Counted from the stretch's first letter, positions 1 to 13,714 are shown. The stretch is 36,754 nucleotides of DNA from Hylemonella gracilis ATCC 19624 (GCF_000211835.1 NZ_AEGR01000058.1:1-36754), one strand, 5' to 3'. The notes: generated by a model from the letters alone, not told the origin. A program made the numbers and translations.

Positions 1-1
1 G

Positions 2-325
2 GCTGCGGCTGCGCAACCCGCCGCTGCAGTCCCCGCCCCCCAGGCGCCGGCCACCGATGACGAGGATGAACCCAAGTTTGCCCGCTCGGGCGCGGTTGTT
101 TTCCGCTTGCGCGAGCCGGGCTGGGTCCAGGTGACCGACGCCAGCGGAACGATCCGCATCAACCGCGTGCTCGAAGCCAACAAGCCGGTGGGCGTGGTCA
201 ATGGTCCCTTCCCGTTGACGGTGGTGGTGGGGCGTCCCGAGGTGACCGACGTGCAAGTGCGCGGCCGTCCCTTTGACTTGACGCCGACCGTCCAGAATGG
301 CCAGGCCAAGTTCGAGGTGCAGTGA
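2..325 (+). CDS. rodZ: RodZ C-terminal part (cytoskeleton/cell-shape protein), 5' truncated by the window
   Basis: Reading frame open from the left edge; about 107 residues are visible before the TGA at 323-325. The visible part starts with an Ala/Pro/Gln-rich linker ending in an acidic stretch (DDEDEP), followed by a compact beta-rich domain ([16 protein letters not shown] ... [18 protein letters not shown]) typical of the periplasmic C-terminal domain (DUF4115) of RodZ. RodZ links MreB filaments to the inner membrane and supports rod shape. The N-terminal helix-turn-helix and transmembrane segment lie outside the window. The identification is strengthened by position: rodZ directly precedes ispG-hisS-yfgM-bamB-der in many proteobacteria. 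Its stop overlaps the ispG start (TGATG), suggesting translational coupling. Confidence 0.8.
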   Translation, partial: AAAAQPAAAVPAPQAPATDDEDEPKFARSGAVVFRLREPGWVQVTDASGTIRINRVLEANKPVGVVNGPFPLTVVVGRPEVTDVQVRGRPFDLTPTVQNGQAKFEVQ

Positions 326-1632
326 TGTCCTTGGATCGCCAGTCCGATCCGCAGGCCGCCGGCACACCGTCGGTGGGGCCGATCCCGCAGGCCGCGCCGC
401 GCCCTCGCCGCAGCCGCCAGGCCCGAGTGGTCTGGGGGGCGAATGTGGTCACCGTGGGCGGCGACGCGCCGGTGCGCGTGCAGTCCATGACCAACACCGA
501 TACGGTCGATGTGATCGGCACCGCCATCCAGGTCAAGGAATTGGCTCAGGCGGGCAGCGAGTTGGTGCGCATCACGGTCAACACGCCCGAAGCCGCCCAG
601 GCCGTGCCGCACATCCGTGAACAGCTCGACCGCATGGGCATCGCAGTGCCCTTGATCGGTGACTTCCACTACAACGGGCACACCTTGCTCACGCAGTACC
701 CGGCCTGCGCCGAAGCGCTCAGCAAGTACCGCATCAACCCTGGCAATGTGGGCAAGGGCGATAAGAAGGACAAGCAGTTCGGCCAGATGGTCGAGGCCGC
801 CTTGAAGTGGAACAAGCCGGTGCGCATCGGTGTCAACTGGGGCAGCCTGGATCAGGAATTGCTCGCGGGTCTGATGGACGCGAACAGCCGCCGCGCCCAG
901 CCCTGGGACGCCAAGGCCGTGATGTACGAGGCCCTGGTGACCTCCGCCATCGAATCCGCGCAACTCGCCGTTGAGTTGGGCATGGCGCCCGAGCAGGTCC
1001 TGCTGTCCTGCAAGGTCAGCGGCGTGCAGGATTTGATTTCCGTCTACCGCGAGCTGGCGCGCCGCTGCGATTACCCTCTGCACCTGGGCCTGACCGAGGC
1101 CGGCATGGGCACCAAGGGCACCGTGGCGTCGGCGGTGGCCATGTCCGTGCTGCTGCAGGAAGGCATCGGCGACACCATCCGAGTGTCTTTGACGCCGCAA
1201 CCGGGTGAGTCGCGCACGCAGGAGGTGGTGATCGCTTCCGAGATCCTGCAGGCGCTGGGACTGCGGGTGTTCGTGCCCAGCGTCACGGCCTGCCCGGGCT
1301 GCGGACGCACCACGAGCACAACCTTCCAGGAATTGGCCAAGCAGATCGACGACTTCCTGCGCATGCAGATGCCGGTCTGGCGCAAGCAGTATCCGGGCGT
1401 GGAAACCCTGAAGGTGGCCGTGATGGGCTGCATCGTCAATGGTCCCGGCGAAAGCAAGCACGCCGACGTCGGCATCAGCCTGCCCGGCACGGGCGAATCG
1501 CCGGCCGCGCCGGTGTTCATCGATGGCGAAAAGGCTTTGACCCTGCGTGGTGACAACATCGCCGCCGAGTTCCACAAGATCGTCGAAAACTACATTGAAA
1601 AGCGTTTCGGCCGCGCGGCCGAGACCGCATGA
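325..1632 (+). CDS. ispG: IspG, 4-hydroxy-3-methylbut-2-enyl-diphosphate synthase (flavodoxin)
   Basis: Cytosolic 4Fe-4S enzyme of the MEP isoprenoid pathway that converts 2-C-methyl-D-erythritol 2,4-cyclodiphosphate to HMBPP. The 435-residue product contains the N-terminal TIM-barrel start (VQSMTNTDT, about residues 52-60) and the C-terminal cluster region with the cysteines of [11 protein letters not shown] and [18 protein letters not shown]. Length fits the two-domain bacterial form. I chose ATG 325, which overlaps the rodZ stop; a GTG at 322 is in frame one codon earlier. A roughly 30-residue Pro/Arg-rich N-terminal lead precedes the conserved domain, so a later start cannot be ruled out. 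hisS follows after 13 bases in the same operon. Confidence 0.96.
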   Translation: MSLDRQSDPQAAGTPSVGPIPQAAPRPRRSRQARVVWGANVVTVGGDAPVRVQSMTNTDTVDVIGTAIQVKELAQAGSELVRITVNTPEAAQAVPHIREQLDRMGIAVPLIGDFHYNGHTLLTQYPACAEALSKYRINPGNVGKGDKKDKQFGQMVEAALKWNKPVRIGVNWGSLDQELLAGLMDANSRRAQPWDAKAVMYEALVTSAIESAQLAVELGMAPEQVLLSCKVSGVQDLISVYRELARRCDYPLHLGLTEAGMGTKGTVASAVAMSVLLQEGIGDTIRVSLTPQPGESRTQEVVIASEILQALGLRVFVPSVTACPGCGRTTSTTFQELAKQIDDFLRMQMPVWRKQYPGVETLKVAVMGCIVNGPGESKHADVGISLPGTGESPAAPVFIDGEKALTLRGDNIAAEFHKIVENYIEKRFGRAAETA

Positions 1633-1645
1633 ACTTTCCTCTCCC

Positions 1646-2986
1646 ATGACTGAAAAACTTGTCGCGGTAAAAGGGATGAACGACATCCTGCCGGCCAGCG
1701 TGCCGCGCACGGAAAAGTTGCCCGATTCCGCCCGTTGGCAGTGGTTCGAGGCGGCGGTGCGCAAGGTGCTGGCGCGCTATGGCTACCAGTACATCCTGAC
1801 GCCCATCGTCGAGCCGACCGCGCTTTTCGTGCGTGGCCTGGGGGAGGTGACTGACATCGTCGAGAAGGAGATGTACTCCTTCACCGACAGCATGAACGGT
1901 GACAAGCTCACGCTGCGCCCAGAGGGCACGGCCGGCATCGTGCGCGCCATGATCGAGCACAACGCCCTCTACAACGGGCCGCTGCGCCTGTGGACGCTGG
2001 GGCCGATGTTCCGTCACGAGCGTCCGCAGAAGGGTCGCTACCGCCAGTTCCATCAACTGGACGTCGAGGCCCTGGGCTTTGCCGGACCGGACGTGGACGC
2101 CGAGATGATCCTGGTCGCCCGCTCCCTGTGGCGCGAGCTGGGCCTGATCGAAGGCCAGCATGTCCGCTTGGAACTCAACAGCCTGGGGCAGCCCGAGGAG
2201 CGCCGGCAACACCGCGAGGCCCTGATCCGCCATTTCGAGCAACACGCCTCGCAACTGGATGAAGACGCCCAGCGCCGCCTGCACAGCAATCCCCTGCGCA
2301 TCCTGGACAGCAAGAACCCGGCGATGCAGACGCTGATCGAGGCCGCGCCCCGGCTCTTCGATTTCCTCGGGGCCGAGTCGTTGGCGCACTTCGACGCGGT
2401 CAAGTCCACGTTGGACGCGGCGGGTTTGGAATACCGCGTGAACCCGCGATTGGTGCGCGGCATGGACTACTACAACCTCACCGTCTTCGAGTGGGTCACC
2501 GATCAGCTGGGGTCCCAGGGCACGGTCTGCGGCGGTGGCCGGTATGACGGACTCATCAGCCAGCTCGGCGGCAAGCCCGCGCCCGCAGTGGGTTTTGGCC
2601 TGGGCATTGAGCGCCTGCTCCTGCTGGCCCAGGATCTGAACCTGCCCATGCCCGGCACGGCGCCCGACGTCTACGCGATCGTTCCACCGGGCACGCCCCT
2701 GGCGCCCGTGATGACCACTCTGGAGGCCTTGCGCGCGCGTGGCCTGCGCGTGGTGCAGCACGCGGGCGGGGTGGACGGCCCCGGCAGCATGAAGTCCCAG
2801 TTCAAGAAGGCCGATGCCAGCGGCGCGGCCTGGGCGCTGGTCTTTGGCGAAGAGGAATTGGCCGCGGGCGAGGTGACGCTCAAGGCCTTGCGCGAGGGCA
2901 TGCAGGGCGGTGGCGCCGGTGCCCAAAGCCGCCAGGCCTTGGCCCAGGCTGCGCACTGGGCCGCCCTTCTAGAATCACAGGCTTGA
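1646..2986 (+). CDS. hisS: Histidyl-tRNA synthetase
   Basis: Class II aminoacyl-tRNA synthetase that charges tRNA-His; cytosolic homodimer. The 446-residue product shows motif 2 ([19 protein letters not shown]), the histidine-specific signature [15 protein letters not shown], and motif 3 ([12 protein letters not shown]), followed by a C-terminal anticodon-binding domain ([17 protein letters not shown]). Start ATG 1646 gives the expected N-terminus [16 protein letters not shown]; the open frame extends upstream into ispG but that part is not conserved in character. It lies between ispG and yfgM, the classic order. A distant paralogue, hisZ, lies at 11109-12317 in the same window; hisS is distinguished by motif 2 and the anticodon domain. 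Confidence 0.97.
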   Translation: MTEKLVAVKGMNDILPASVPRTEKLPDSARWQWFEAAVRKVLARYGYQYILTPIVEPTALFVRGLGEVTDIVEKEMYSFTDSMNGDKLTLRPEGTAGIVRAMIEHNALYNGPLRLWTLGPMFRHERPQKGRYRQFHQLDVEALGFAGPDVDAEMILVARSLWRELGLIEGQHVRLELNSLGQPEERRQHREALIRHFEQHASQLDEDAQRRLHSNPLRILDSKNPAMQTLIEAAPRLFDFLGAESLAHFDAVKSTLDAAGLEYRVNPRLVRGMDYYNLTVFEWVTDQLGSQGTVCGGGRYDGLISQLGGKPAPAVGFGLGIERLLLLAQDLNLPMPGTAPDVYAIVPPGTPLAPVMTTLEALRARGLRVVQHAGGVDGPGSMKSQFKKADASGAAWALVFGEEELAAGEVTLKALREGMQGGGAGAQSRQALAQAAHWAALLESQA

Positions 2987-2999
2987 TGGAATTTATTGA

Positions 3000-3704
3000 A
3001 TGGCACATTTCGACCTCGAAGAACAAGAGAAGCTTGCGCAGATCAAGCATTTTTGGAAGCAACACGGCAACCTGCTGACAGCCATCCTGGTGGTCGCATT
3101 GCTCGCGCTCGCGGGCTGGTGGGGGTGGAAGGCTTGGCAAAACCGCCAGGCAACACAGGCCACGGCGCTCTACGAAGAACTGGAGCGCATCGCGGCCGAC
3201 CCGGGTGCCGACCCGGACGGTGCGCGCCTGACGCGCGCGCTTGCCGACATGAAAGACCGTTTCCCACGCACCGCGCAGGCCCAGCAAGCGGCCTTGCAGG
3301 TCGCGGCAGTGCATGCTCAAGCTGGCCTCACCCAGCCCACACGCTTGGAAGCCGCCCGCGCGGCGCTTCAGTGGTTGGCCGAGGAGGGGCGCGACCAAGG
3401 CTACCGTGCCTTGGCTCGCCTGCGATTGGCGGGCTTGTTGCTGGATGCGAAGTCCTATGACGCCGCGCTCGCCCAGCTCAACGCCGATTTCCCGGCTGAG
3501 TTTGCGGCATTGGCCGCGGACCGCCGGGGTGACATCTATCTGGCGCAAGGCAAGAAAGCCGAAGCTGGATCGGAATACCTGAAAGCCTGGCAAGGCCTGG
3601 AATCTCAAGCCGGTCCGGGCGGCAACTACCGCCAAGTGGTGGACGCCAAGCTGGCTGCGCTCGGCATCCAGCCGCCCGCCGCCGCGCCCGCCGAGGTCCG
3701 GTGA
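3000..3704 (+). CDS. yfgM: YfgM-family ancillary SecYEG translocon subunit (TPR protein)
   Basis: The 234-residue product has a short cytoplasmic N-terminus (MAHFDLEEQEKLAQIKHFWK), one transmembrane helix at about residues 24-44, then an alpha-helical, Ala/Leu-rich domain with TPR-like repeats (about 50-225). This is the layout of YfgM, an inner-membrane protein that associates with SecYEG and periplasmic chaperones during export. It starts 13 bases after hisS and its stop overlaps the bamB start (TGATG), so it is almost certainly co-transcribed. A TAGAAT hexamer at 2970-2975, inside the end of hisS, could serve as an internal -10 element, but no good -35 is visible. Confidence 0.9.
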   Translation: MAHFDLEEQEKLAQIKHFWKQHGNLLTAILVVALLALAGWWGWKAWQNRQATQATALYEELERIAADPGADPDGARLTRALADMKDRFPRTAQAQQAALQVAAVHAQAGLTQPTRLEAARAALQWLAEEGRDQGYRALARLRLAGLLLDAKSYDAALAQLNADFPAEFAALAADRRGDIYLAQGKKAEAGSEYLKAWQGLESQAGPGGNYRQVVDAKLAALGIQPPAAAPAEVR

Positions 3705-5062
3705 TGCAGCGGATGCTGAGTCTGCGCCGCGAGCGCGGCTGGGTGGGCCTGGGTGTCTCGGGCAAGAGCCTGTTCACATCCATTCTTCCCGTGGTCTTCC
3801 TCGCGGCCACCTTGGTCGCCTGCTCCAGCGCGCCCCCCCGGCCCGAACCCGCGCCTTTGCCCCCTGATCCGAAACAGTTCACGGTGCGCGAAGTGTGGCG
3901 GGTGGATTTGGGCGGCTCAGTCACTTTTCCCGTGGTCGTTCAGTCCACGCCGTCCGCGTCGGCAGGCGCCGATGGTGTGAGTGGCAGTGGCGCGGTGGTC
4001 GCGGTGGCCACCGATCCGGGCCGCGTGGCCTTGATCGATGCACGCACGGGCGAATCGCTGTGGCGCGTGGACTTGAACACGACACTGACGGCGGGTGTTG
4101 GGCACGATGGTCGCACCGTCGCCGTCGTCACGCGCGGCAACGAACTGGTGGCGCTCCAAGCGGGCAAGGAAATCTGGCGCCAGCGCCTGTCCGCGCCGTC
4201 CTACACGGCGCCTCTCGTGGCGGGGGCTCGTGTTTTCGTCCTGGGTGCTGACCGCAGCGTGAGCGCCTACGATGGGCAGACGGGCTTTCGACTCTGGCAG
4301 CAGACGCGCAGCGGAGATCCCCTGATCCTGCGCCAGTCTGGCTTGTTGATGGCGGTTGGTGACACCTTGGTCGCGGGCTTTGGTGGTCGCCTGGCGGGAC
4401 TGAACCCGACGAATGGCGCGGCACGCTGGGAGACGGTGGTGGCCAGCCCGCGCGGCACCAATGACGTGGAGCGCTTGTCTGACCTGGTCGCGGGAGTTGC
4501 GCGCCAGGGCACGGAAGTTTGCGTGCGCGCCTTTCAGGTGTCGGTGGCTTGCGTCGATGCGCGGGCCGGGCAGGGCGGGGGCGTGTTGCGCTGGTCGCAG
4601 AAGGCTTCGGGCGCCACGGGCTTGAGTGGCGATGCGGCCGGGGGTGACGCCGCCCTCTTGTTTGGCGTCGAGTTCGATGGAACGGTGCAGGCATGGCGGC
4701 GCGGCGATGGTCAGCCGGCCTGGTCCAGCAATGCCTTGCGTTTCCGCGCTTCGACGGCGCCGTTGGTGCTCGGGGAGGGCCTGGTGGTGGGCGACGATGC
4801 CGGTCTGCTGCATTTCCTCTCCCGCACGGGCGGCGCCTTGCAAGCGCGGTTTGACACGGCCGAGGCGTCGCGTCCGCAAGGTCCTTGCCGCATCGAGGGG
4901 CGTGGTGTGGCCGCGCGTTACGCGTGCATTGAAAGCCAGTTTGGTCCGGGCCGCGGCATCGCGTCGACGCCGGTGCTCGCGGGCAACACCTTGGTGACGA
5001 TGACTCGGGATGGCGTGGTGCATGGCTTGCGGCTGGGGCCCTCGGCACGGCCTCAGCCCTGA
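3704..5062 (+). CDS. bamB: BamB, outer-membrane protein assembly lipoprotein
   Basis: Lipoprotein subunit of the BAM complex, which inserts beta-barrel proteins in the outer membrane. The 452-residue product has a basic n-region, a hydrophobic segment and a lipobox ending LVAC with the lipidated Cys near residue 40, followed by a Pro-rich linker. The rest is a beta-propeller with repeated PQQ-like blades ([54 protein letters not shown]). ATG 3704 overlaps the yfgM stop; a GTG at 3701 and an ATG at 3713 are alternatives, and the n-region before the hydrophobic part is rather long (about 22 residues). der begins 11 bases downstream. Confidence 0.94.
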   Translation: MQRMLSLRRERGWVGLGVSGKSLFTSILPVVFLAATLVACSSAPPRPEPAPLPPDPKQFTVREVWRVDLGGSVTFPVVVQSTPSASAGADGVSGSGAVVAVATDPGRVALIDARTGESLWRVDLNTTLTAGVGHDGRTVAVVTRGNELVALQAGKEIWRQRLSAPSYTAPLVAGARVFVLGADRSVSAYDGQTGFRLWQQTRSGDPLILRQSGLLMAVGDTLVAGFGGRLAGLNPTNGAARWETVVASPRGTNDVERLSDLVAGVARQGTEVCVRAFQVSVACVDARAGQGGGVLRWSQKASGATGLSGDAAGGDAALLFGVEFDGTVQAWRRGDGQPAWSSNALRFRASTAPLVLGEGLVVGDDAGLLHFLSRTGGALQARFDTAEASRPQGPCRIEGRGVAARYACIESQFGPGRGIASTPVLAGNTLVTMTRDGVVHGLRLGPSARPQP

Positions 5063-5073
5063 GATCAAGCACA

Positions 5074-6417
5074 ATGCCCCAAATGAAACCCGTGTTGGCC
5101 CTCGTGGGCCGCCCCAACGTCGGCAAGTCGACCCTCTTCAACCGCCTCACTCAGACGCGTGACGCCATCGTGGCCGACTACGCGGGTCTGACCCGTGACC
5201 GCCACTACGGCAATGGTCGTCAGGGTCGGCGCGAATTCATCGTGATCGACACCGGCGGCTTCGAGCCCACCGCCGAGACGGGCATTTACAAGGAAATGGC
5301 CAACCAGACGCGTCAGGCGGTGGCCGAGGCCGATGCGGTGATCTTCGTGGTGGACGCGCGCGCGGGTCTGTCCGCGCAGGATCACGACATCGCCAACTAC
5401 CTGCGCAAGCTGGGCAAGCCCTGCGTGCTCACGGCCAACAAGGCCGAGGGCATGCAGGAAGGTGCTCAACTGGCTGAGTTTTACGAACTGGGCTTGGGCG
5501 AAGTGCTGCCCGTCTCCGCGGCCCATGGCCAGGGCTTGCGCACTCTCGTGGACCAGGCGCTGGAGCCGCTGAACCTGCCGCAAGAGGACGAAGAAGACGC
5601 CGTCGAACCCGGCGTGATCAGGTTCGCCGTCGCGGGACGTCCGAATGTGGGCAAATCCACCTTGATCAACACCTGGCTCGGCGAGGAGCGCTTGATTGCC
5701 TTCGACATGCCGGGCACCACGCGCGACGCCATCCGCGTGCCTTTCGAGCGACAGGGTCAGAAATTCGAGCTGATCGACACCGCTGGGCTGCGTCGCAAGG
5801 GGCGTGTGTTCGAGGCGGTCGAGAAGTTCTCGGTCGTCAAGACCTTGCAGGCCATTGAGAGCGCCAACGTGGTGCTCCTGTTGCTTGACGCCACCCAGGG
5901 TGTCACGGATCAGGACGCGCACATCGCGGGCTACATCCTGGAGAGTGGCCGTGCCGTGGTGTTGGCGGTCAACAAATGGGACGCGGTGGATGATTACCAG
6001 CGCCAACAGTTGCAGCGCCAGCTGGAGACCCGCCTGACCTTCTTGAAGTTCGCGAACCTGCACTTGATCTCGGCGCGCAAGCGTCAGGGTCTGGAGCCAC
6101 TCTGGAAGTCCATGCTGAAGGCGCACCAAGCGGCCAACCGCAAGATGTCCACCCCCGTGCTCACGCGTCTGCTGCAGCAGGCCGTGCAGTTCCAGACGCC
6201 AAAGAAAAGCGGGATGTATCGGCCTAAACTCCGGTACGCTCACCAGGGGGGCATGAACCCACCGGTGATCGTGGTGCATGGCAATTCTCTGGAACACGTC
6301 TCCGACGCCTACAAGCGCTATCTGGAAGGCTGGTTCCGCAAGGAGTTCGACTTGACGGGAACCCCCTTGCGCATCGAAATGAAAACTTCCACCAATCCCT
6401 ACACCGACAAGGATTGA
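5074..6417 (+). CDS. der: Der (EngA), ribosome assembly double-GTPase
   Basis: Essential GTPase required for 50S subunit maturation. The 447-residue protein carries two tandem G domains. Each has a P-loop GRPNVGKS (about residues 12-19 and 189-196), a G3 motif (DTGG in the first, DTAGLRRKG in the second) and an NKxx base-recognition motif (TANKAEG and AVNKWDA), followed by the C-terminal KH-like domain ([16 protein letters not shown]). Length is typical. It is the last gene of the rodZ-ispG-hisS-yfgM-bamB-der run; 108 bases then separate it from hfq. Confidence 0.98.
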   Translation: MPQMKPVLALVGRPNVGKSTLFNRLTQTRDAIVADYAGLTRDRHYGNGRQGRREFIVIDTGGFEPTAETGIYKEMANQTRQAVAEADAVIFVVDARAGLSAQDHDIANYLRKLGKPCVLTANKAEGMQEGAQLAEFYELGLGEVLPVSAAHGQGLRTLVDQALEPLNLPQEDEEDAVEPGVIRFAVAGRPNVGKSTLINTWLGEERLIAFDMPGTTRDAIRVPFERQGQKFELIDTAGLRRKGRVFEAVEKFSVVKTLQAIESANVVLLLLDATQGVTDQDAHIAGYILESGRAVVLAVNKWDAVDDYQRQQLQRQLETRLTFLKFANLHLISARKRQGLEPLWKSMLKAHQAANRKMSTPVLTRLLQQAVQFQTPKKSGMYRPKLRYAHQGGMNPPVIVVHGNSLEHVSDAYKRYLEGWFRKEFDLTGTPLRIEMKTSTNPYTDKD

Positions 6418-6458
6418 GCAAGAAGGATCAAAACAATCTGTGGAATAAGGTGCCCGCA

Positions 6459-6487
6459 TAGGCAGCGCGGGATGGCTGTGGTATTGT
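6459..6487 (+). promoter_or_regulatory. Possible sigma-70 promoter for hfq
   Basis: TAGGCA (6459-6464) and TATTGT (6482-6487) are separated by 17 bases, and TG lies one base before the second hexamer (extended -10). Each hexamer matches consensus at four of six positions. It lies 38 bases before the hfq start in the only sizeable gap between der and hfq. This is a by-eye match only. Confidence 0.3.
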
Positions 6488-6525
6488 GGCGGCTCTTCCT
6501 CCACTACTTGAACACGGAGAATATC

Positions 6526-6777
6526 GTGAGCAATAACAAAGGCCAGCTTTTGCAAGACCCTTTTCTCAATACCTTGCGTCGTGAGCATGTGCCGGTTTCC
6601 ATCTATCTGGTGAACGGCATCAAGCTGCAAGGGCAGATCGAATCCTTCGACCAGTACGTCGTCCTCCTGCGCAACACCGTGACCCAGATGGTTTACAAAC
6701 ATGCCATCTCCACCATCGTCCCCGGACGCGCGGTGAATTTCTCGGTTAGCGCCGAGAACGGTGATAGCGCTTCCTGA
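6526..6777 (+). CDS. hfq: RNA chaperone Hfq
   Basis: Hexameric Sm-like RNA-binding protein that pairs small RNAs with mRNAs. The 83-residue product has the canonical N-terminus [20 protein letters not shown], the Sm1 motif ([20 protein letters not shown]) and the Sm2 motif [10 protein letters not shown]. The start is a GTG at 6526, chosen because it gives the conserved N-terminus and has a Shine-Dalgarno GGAG at 6516-6519. An in-frame ATG at 6472 would add a non-conserved stretch. The C-terminal tail after the Sm fold is short (about 15 residues, [11 protein letters not shown]). hflX follows after 14 bases, the usual hfq-hflX arrangement. Confidence 0.97.
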   Translation: MSNNKGQLLQDPFLNTLRREHVPVSIYLVNGIKLQGQIESFDQYVVLLRNTVTQMVYKHAISTIVPGRAVNFSVSAENGDSAS

Positions 6778-6791
6778 GGCGCCTGCCAAGC

Positions 6792-8072
<1,281 letters not shown>

Positions 8073-8090
8073 GGGTGTTGCGCAAACGCG

Positions 8091-8107
8091 GCAAGCTCAA
8101 TGCTTGC
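8091..8107 (+). repeat. Small hairpin in the hflX-hflK gap
   Basis: GCAAGC (8091-8096) and GCTTGC (8102-8107) form a 6-bp stem with a 5-base loop in the 195-base gap between hflX and hflK. No T-run follows, so it does not look like an intrinsic terminator. The rest of this gap holds no recognisable gene; a CAGAAT hexamer with purine-rich AGAGAG follows just before hflK. Confidence 0.25.
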
Positions 8108-8267
8108 GAGCGTGTATCGCCCCCAATAGCCTGAGGAGCCATCCAGATATTGATGCAAGCGCGCGGGGATTCGGCACAATGCAAGCTTCGCGAGCGTTGG
8201 TTCGCCGCGCCTTGACCAGGCACGCCATCCGGCATTCCGCGCAAAGCCAGAATAGAGAGCACAAAGA

Positions 8268-9746
8268 ATGAATTTTCCTGCACATTCCGCTGACGAGTTG
8301 AAGCACGACCCGCAAGCGGACGTGAATGCGCAAAAACCGCGAACCTCCCGTCGCAGCCACTGGTGGGCGCGCCTGCGTGGCATGTTCAACCTGAACGATC
8401 CGCGCTGGGGTCGCAGTGACGACACCGCGTCCTCGCCGTCTCAATCGTCGCCCCAGGATGCATCGGGTTCGGGCAACTCAGGGTCTGGCAATGAGCGTCC
8501 TGAATCCGAATCCCCTCAGTCTGCCCAGGGCTCGCAAGGTGCGGGTCGTGGCCGTTCGCAGGGACCCAACCAGGGACCGCCGGATCTGGACGAACTGTGG
8601 CGTGATTTCACCCGCAAACTGTCCGGCCTGTTCGGCGGCGGTCAAGGGGGCGGGCGCAACAACCGGGGTGGCTCGGGCGGCGGCAATGCCAAGAGCGCCG
8701 GTTTCGGTATCGGCCTGATCGCCAGCATTGCCTTGCTGATTTGGCTCGGTACCGGGTTCTTCATCGTGCAGGAAGGTCAGCAAGCCGTGGTGACCCAATT
8801 CGGGCGCTACCACAGCACGGTGGGTGCAGGTTTCAATTGGCGCTTGCCTTATCCGATCCAGCGGCATGAGCTGGTCTTCGTGACCCAGATTCGCTCCGTT
8901 GACGTGGGGCGTGACGTGGTGATCCGCTCCACGGGCCTGCGTGAATCCGCCATGCTGACCGAGGACGAGAACATCGTCGAAATCAAGTTCGCCGTTCAGT
9001 ACCGCCTGAATGACGCGCGAGCCTACCTGTTCGAAAGCCGCGACCCGTCCGCCGCGGTGGTCCAAGCCGCCGAGACGGCCGTGCGCGAGGTGGTGGGCAA
9101 GATGAAGATGGATTTGGCGCTGTCCGAGGAGCGCGACCAGATCGCGCCGCGCCTGCGCAACCTCATGCAGCAGATTCTCGATCGCTACAAGGTCGGCATC
9201 GAAATCGTGGGCATCAACTTGCAGCAGGGCGGTGTGCGCCCCCCCGAGCAGGTGCAGGCTGCCTTTGACGACGTGCTCAAGGCCGGGCAGGAGCGTGAGC
9301 GACTGAAGAACGAGGCCCAGGCTTATGCCAACGACGTCGTGCCCCGCGCGGTCGGTACGGCCTCGCGCCTGAAGGAAGAGTCCGAAGCCTACAAGGCCCG
9401 CATCGTTGCCCAGGCCCAGGGTGATGCTCAGCGCTTCCGTTCGGTGTTGGCTGAATACCAGCGTGCACCGCAGGTCACGCGTGATCGTCTCTACATCGAG
9501 ACCATGCAGGAGATCTACGGCAACGTCACCAAGGTGCTGGTCGAAACCAAGCAAGGCGGCAACCTGCTTTACCTGCCCCTCGACAAGTTGCTGCAGCAGG
9601 GCGGCGATCCTGCGGCGAATTTCGCACCGCAGCCCGTGATGCAGGGTCCGGCCCCGGCCAGCAGCGCGGACGGCGCTTCCGCAGGCGCGCTCAACGATGC
9701 GCGTTCGCGGGCGAACCAACGTTCGCGCGAGCGTGAAACCCGCTGA
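8268..9746 (+). CDS. hflK: HflK, SPFH-family FtsH protease modulator
   Basis: Inner-membrane SPFH/prohibitin protein that, with HflC, forms a large periplasmic complex around FtsH and modulates its proteolysis. The 492-residue product has a long cytoplasmic N-terminus rich in Gly, Ser, Gln and Asn (about residues 50-143), one transmembrane helix (about 145-167), then the SPFH domain (EGQQAVVTQFGRYHSTVGAG ...) and a coiled-coil C-terminal region. The signature LNDPRWGRSDD is at about residues 42-52. ATG 8268 has a purine-rich AGAGAG upstream; ATG 8382 (MFNLNDPRWG) is a credible shorter start. hflC follows after 27 bases. Confidence 0.96.
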   Translation: MNFPAHSADELKHDPQADVNAQKPRTSRRSHWWARLRGMFNLNDPRWGRSDDTASSPSQSSPQDASGSGNSGSGNERPESESPQSAQGSQGAGRGRSQGPNQGPPDLDELWRDFTRKLSGLFGGGQGGGRNNRGGSGGGNAKSAGFGIGLIASIALLIWLGTGFFIVQEGQQAVVTQFGRYHSTVGAGFNWRLPYPIQRHELVFVTQIRSVDVGRDVVIRSTGLRESAMLTEDENIVEIKFAVQYRLNDARAYLFESRDPSAAVVQAAETAVREVVGKMKMDLALSEERDQIAPRLRNLMQQILDRYKVGIEIVGINLQQGGVRPPEQVQAAFDDVLKAGQERERLKNEAQAYANDVVPRAVGTASRLKEESEAYKARIVAQAQGDAQRFRSVLAEYQRAPQVTRDRLYIETMQEIYGNVTKVLVETKQGGNLLYLPLDKLLQQGGDPAANFAPQPVMQGPAPASSADGASAGALNDARSRANQRSRERETR

Positions 9747-9773
9747 GTCCGGAAAGAACAAGGAAGTACAGAC

Positions 9774-10676
9774 ATGAACCGGCTTGGATTCATCATTTCG
9801 TCGCTGCTGGTGCTGTTGGCACTGGCAAGCTCCATGTTATTCGTCGTTGACCAACGGCAGTTCGGTGTGCTCTACGCACTCGGCCAGATCAAGGACGTCA
9901 TCACGGAACCAGGCTTGAACTTCAAGCTGCCGCCGCCGTTCCAGAACGTCACCTACATCGACAAACGCCTGCTCACGCTGGACAGCACCGATGCAGAGCC
10001 GATGTTGACCGCCGAAAAGCAGCGCGTCGTGATCGACTGGTACGTGCGCTGGCGCATCACCGATCCGGGTCAGTACATCCGTAACGTCGGGGTGGACGAG
10101 CAGGCGGGCGCCAATCAACTCAAGCGCGTCGTGCGCAACGCCTTCCAGGAAGAGATCAACCGCCGCACCGTGCGTGAGCTGCTGTCCACGAAGCGCGAGG
10201 CCCTGATGTCCGACGTGAAGGCCGAGGTGCTGGGCGCCGTGCGCGGCGAGAAGCCCTGGGGCATCGACATCGTTGACGTGCGCATCACCCGTGTGGACTA
10301 TGTGGAGTCCATCACCGAATCCGTTTACCGACGCATGGAGGCGGAGCGCAAGCGCGTTGCGAATGAACTGCGCTCGACGGGTGCCGCCGAGGGCGAGAAA
10401 ATCCGCGCCGACGCCGATCGCCAGCGCGAAGTGACGGTCGCCAATGCCTACCGCGACGCACAGAAGATCAAGGGCGAGGGCGATGCCGAGGCCGCGCGCG
10501 TCTACGCCGATGCCTTTGGCCGTGACCCTCAGTTCGCGCGGTTCTATCGCAGCCTGGAAGCCTACAAGGCCAGCTTCGCGAGCAAGAGTGACGTCATGGT
10601 GCTGGACCCGAACGGCTCGGAGTTCTTCCGCGTCTTCCGGGGTCAGGGCGCTCCCGCGGCCGCGCCGGCTAAGTGA
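9774..10676 (+). CDS. hflC: HflC, SPFH-family FtsH protease modulator
   Basis: Partner of HflK in the HflKC-FtsH complex. The 300-residue product has an N-terminal signal-anchor helix (about residues 4-26, FIISSLLVLLALASSMLFVV), then the SPFH domain (DQRQFGVLYALGQIKDVI ...) and a charged helical C-terminal segment (about 185-240) characteristic of HflC. Start ATG 9774 is preceded by a GGA-containing purine stretch and fits family length. Its stop codon lies inside a 12-base sequence that recurs 70 bases downstream. Confidence 0.97.
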   Translation: MNRLGFIISSLLVLLALASSMLFVVDQRQFGVLYALGQIKDVITEPGLNFKLPPPFQNVTYIDKRLLTLDSTDAEPMLTAEKQRVVIDWYVRWRITDPGQYIRNVGVDEQAGANQLKRVVRNAFQEEINRRTVRELLSTKREALMSDVKAEVLGAVRGEKPWGIDIVDVRITRVDYVESITESVYRRMEAERKRVANELRSTGAAEGEKIRADADRQREVTVANAYRDAQKIKGEGDAEAARVYADAFGRDPQFARFYRSLEAYKASFASKSDVMVLDPNGSEFFRVFRGQGAPAAAPAK

Positions 10677-10753
10677 TCAGCTCCCGCAACGTACGAGGCG
10701 CGGTGCGCGGTACCGTGCTTGCGCGCTAAGGCGCTGCGGCGAGTGATCAGCTC
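10672..10753 (+). repeat. 12-base direct repeat flanking the hflC-DUF2065 gap
   Basis: AGTGATCAGCTC occurs at 10672-10683, spanning the hflC stop codon, and again at 10742-10753. The unit contains the palindrome TGATCA. The intervening 58 bases are GC-rich and hold no recognisable gene. It may be a remnant of a small local duplication; function unknown. Confidence 0.6.
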
Positions 10754-10789
10754 GACTTTTGTCGCCCCGCGTCAGACGGCTTTTGTGAC

Positions 10790-10978
10790 ATGGACAGCTC
10801 AACATTCTGGACGGCACTGGCCATGGTGCTCGTGGTGGAGGGACTACTGCCTTTCATCTCGCCCGGCGGCTGGCGTCGCATGTTCAGCCAGATGCTGCAA
10901 CTCAACGACGGGCAGATCCGTTTTTTCGGCCTTTGCAGCATCGTGCTGGGCCTGATCGGCATCTGGCTGCTGGCCTGA
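10790..10978 (+). CDS. Small DUF2065 (YjeT-like) inner-membrane protein
   Basis: A 62-residue protein with two hydrophobic helices: about residues 6-24 ([19 protein letters not shown]) and 44-61 ([17 protein letters not shown]), linked by a short polar segment [19 protein letters not shown]. This matches the DUF2065 family (E. coli YjeT), found next to hflC in many proteobacteria. Its function is unknown; the position suggests a link to the HflKC-FtsH complex, which is inference only. No convincing Shine-Dalgarno is seen before ATG 10790. Confidence 0.88.
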   Translation: MDSSTFWTALAMVLVVEGLLPFISPGGWRRMFSQMLQLNDGQIRFFGLCSIVLGLIGIWLLA

Positions 10979-11036
10979 GTACCTGCCGGGCGGCGGCTGG
11001 AGACCGTCGCGCGGGGCCCAGCATCGCGTCGGCAGC

Positions 11037-11051
11037 CCCTGCCAGGCAGGG
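11037..11051 (+). repeat. Near-perfect palindrome upstream of hisZ
   Basis: CCCTGCC-A-GGCAGGG is symmetrical around base 11044. It lies between the DUF2065 gene and hisZ. A hairpin with a one-base centre is not a good intrinsic terminator and no T-run follows on the + strand. It could be a protein-binding dyad or part of a Rho-independent-like structure. Confidence 0.3.
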
Positions 11052-11074
11052 CATGCCGCCTCGGTTCAGGCGGG

Positions 11075-11080
11075 TAGAAT
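11075..11080 (+). promoter_or_regulatory. Possible -10 element for hisZ-purA
   Basis: TAGAAT at 11075-11080 matches the -10 consensus at five of six positions and is 28 bases before the hisZ start. No good -35 is visible at the right distance, so the call is weak. The following stretch (CCCATTTTTAACAG) is AT-richer than its surroundings. Confidence 0.3.
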
Positions 11081-11108
11081 CCCATTTTTAACAGCACTCC
11101 TGTTTCCC

Positions 11109-13714
<2,606 letters not shown>

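Noticed and set aside
8073-8267. A small RNA gene in the hflX-hflK gap
   Set aside because: Only a 6-bp hairpin without T-run and no convincing promoter pair were found, so I could not support an RNA gene.
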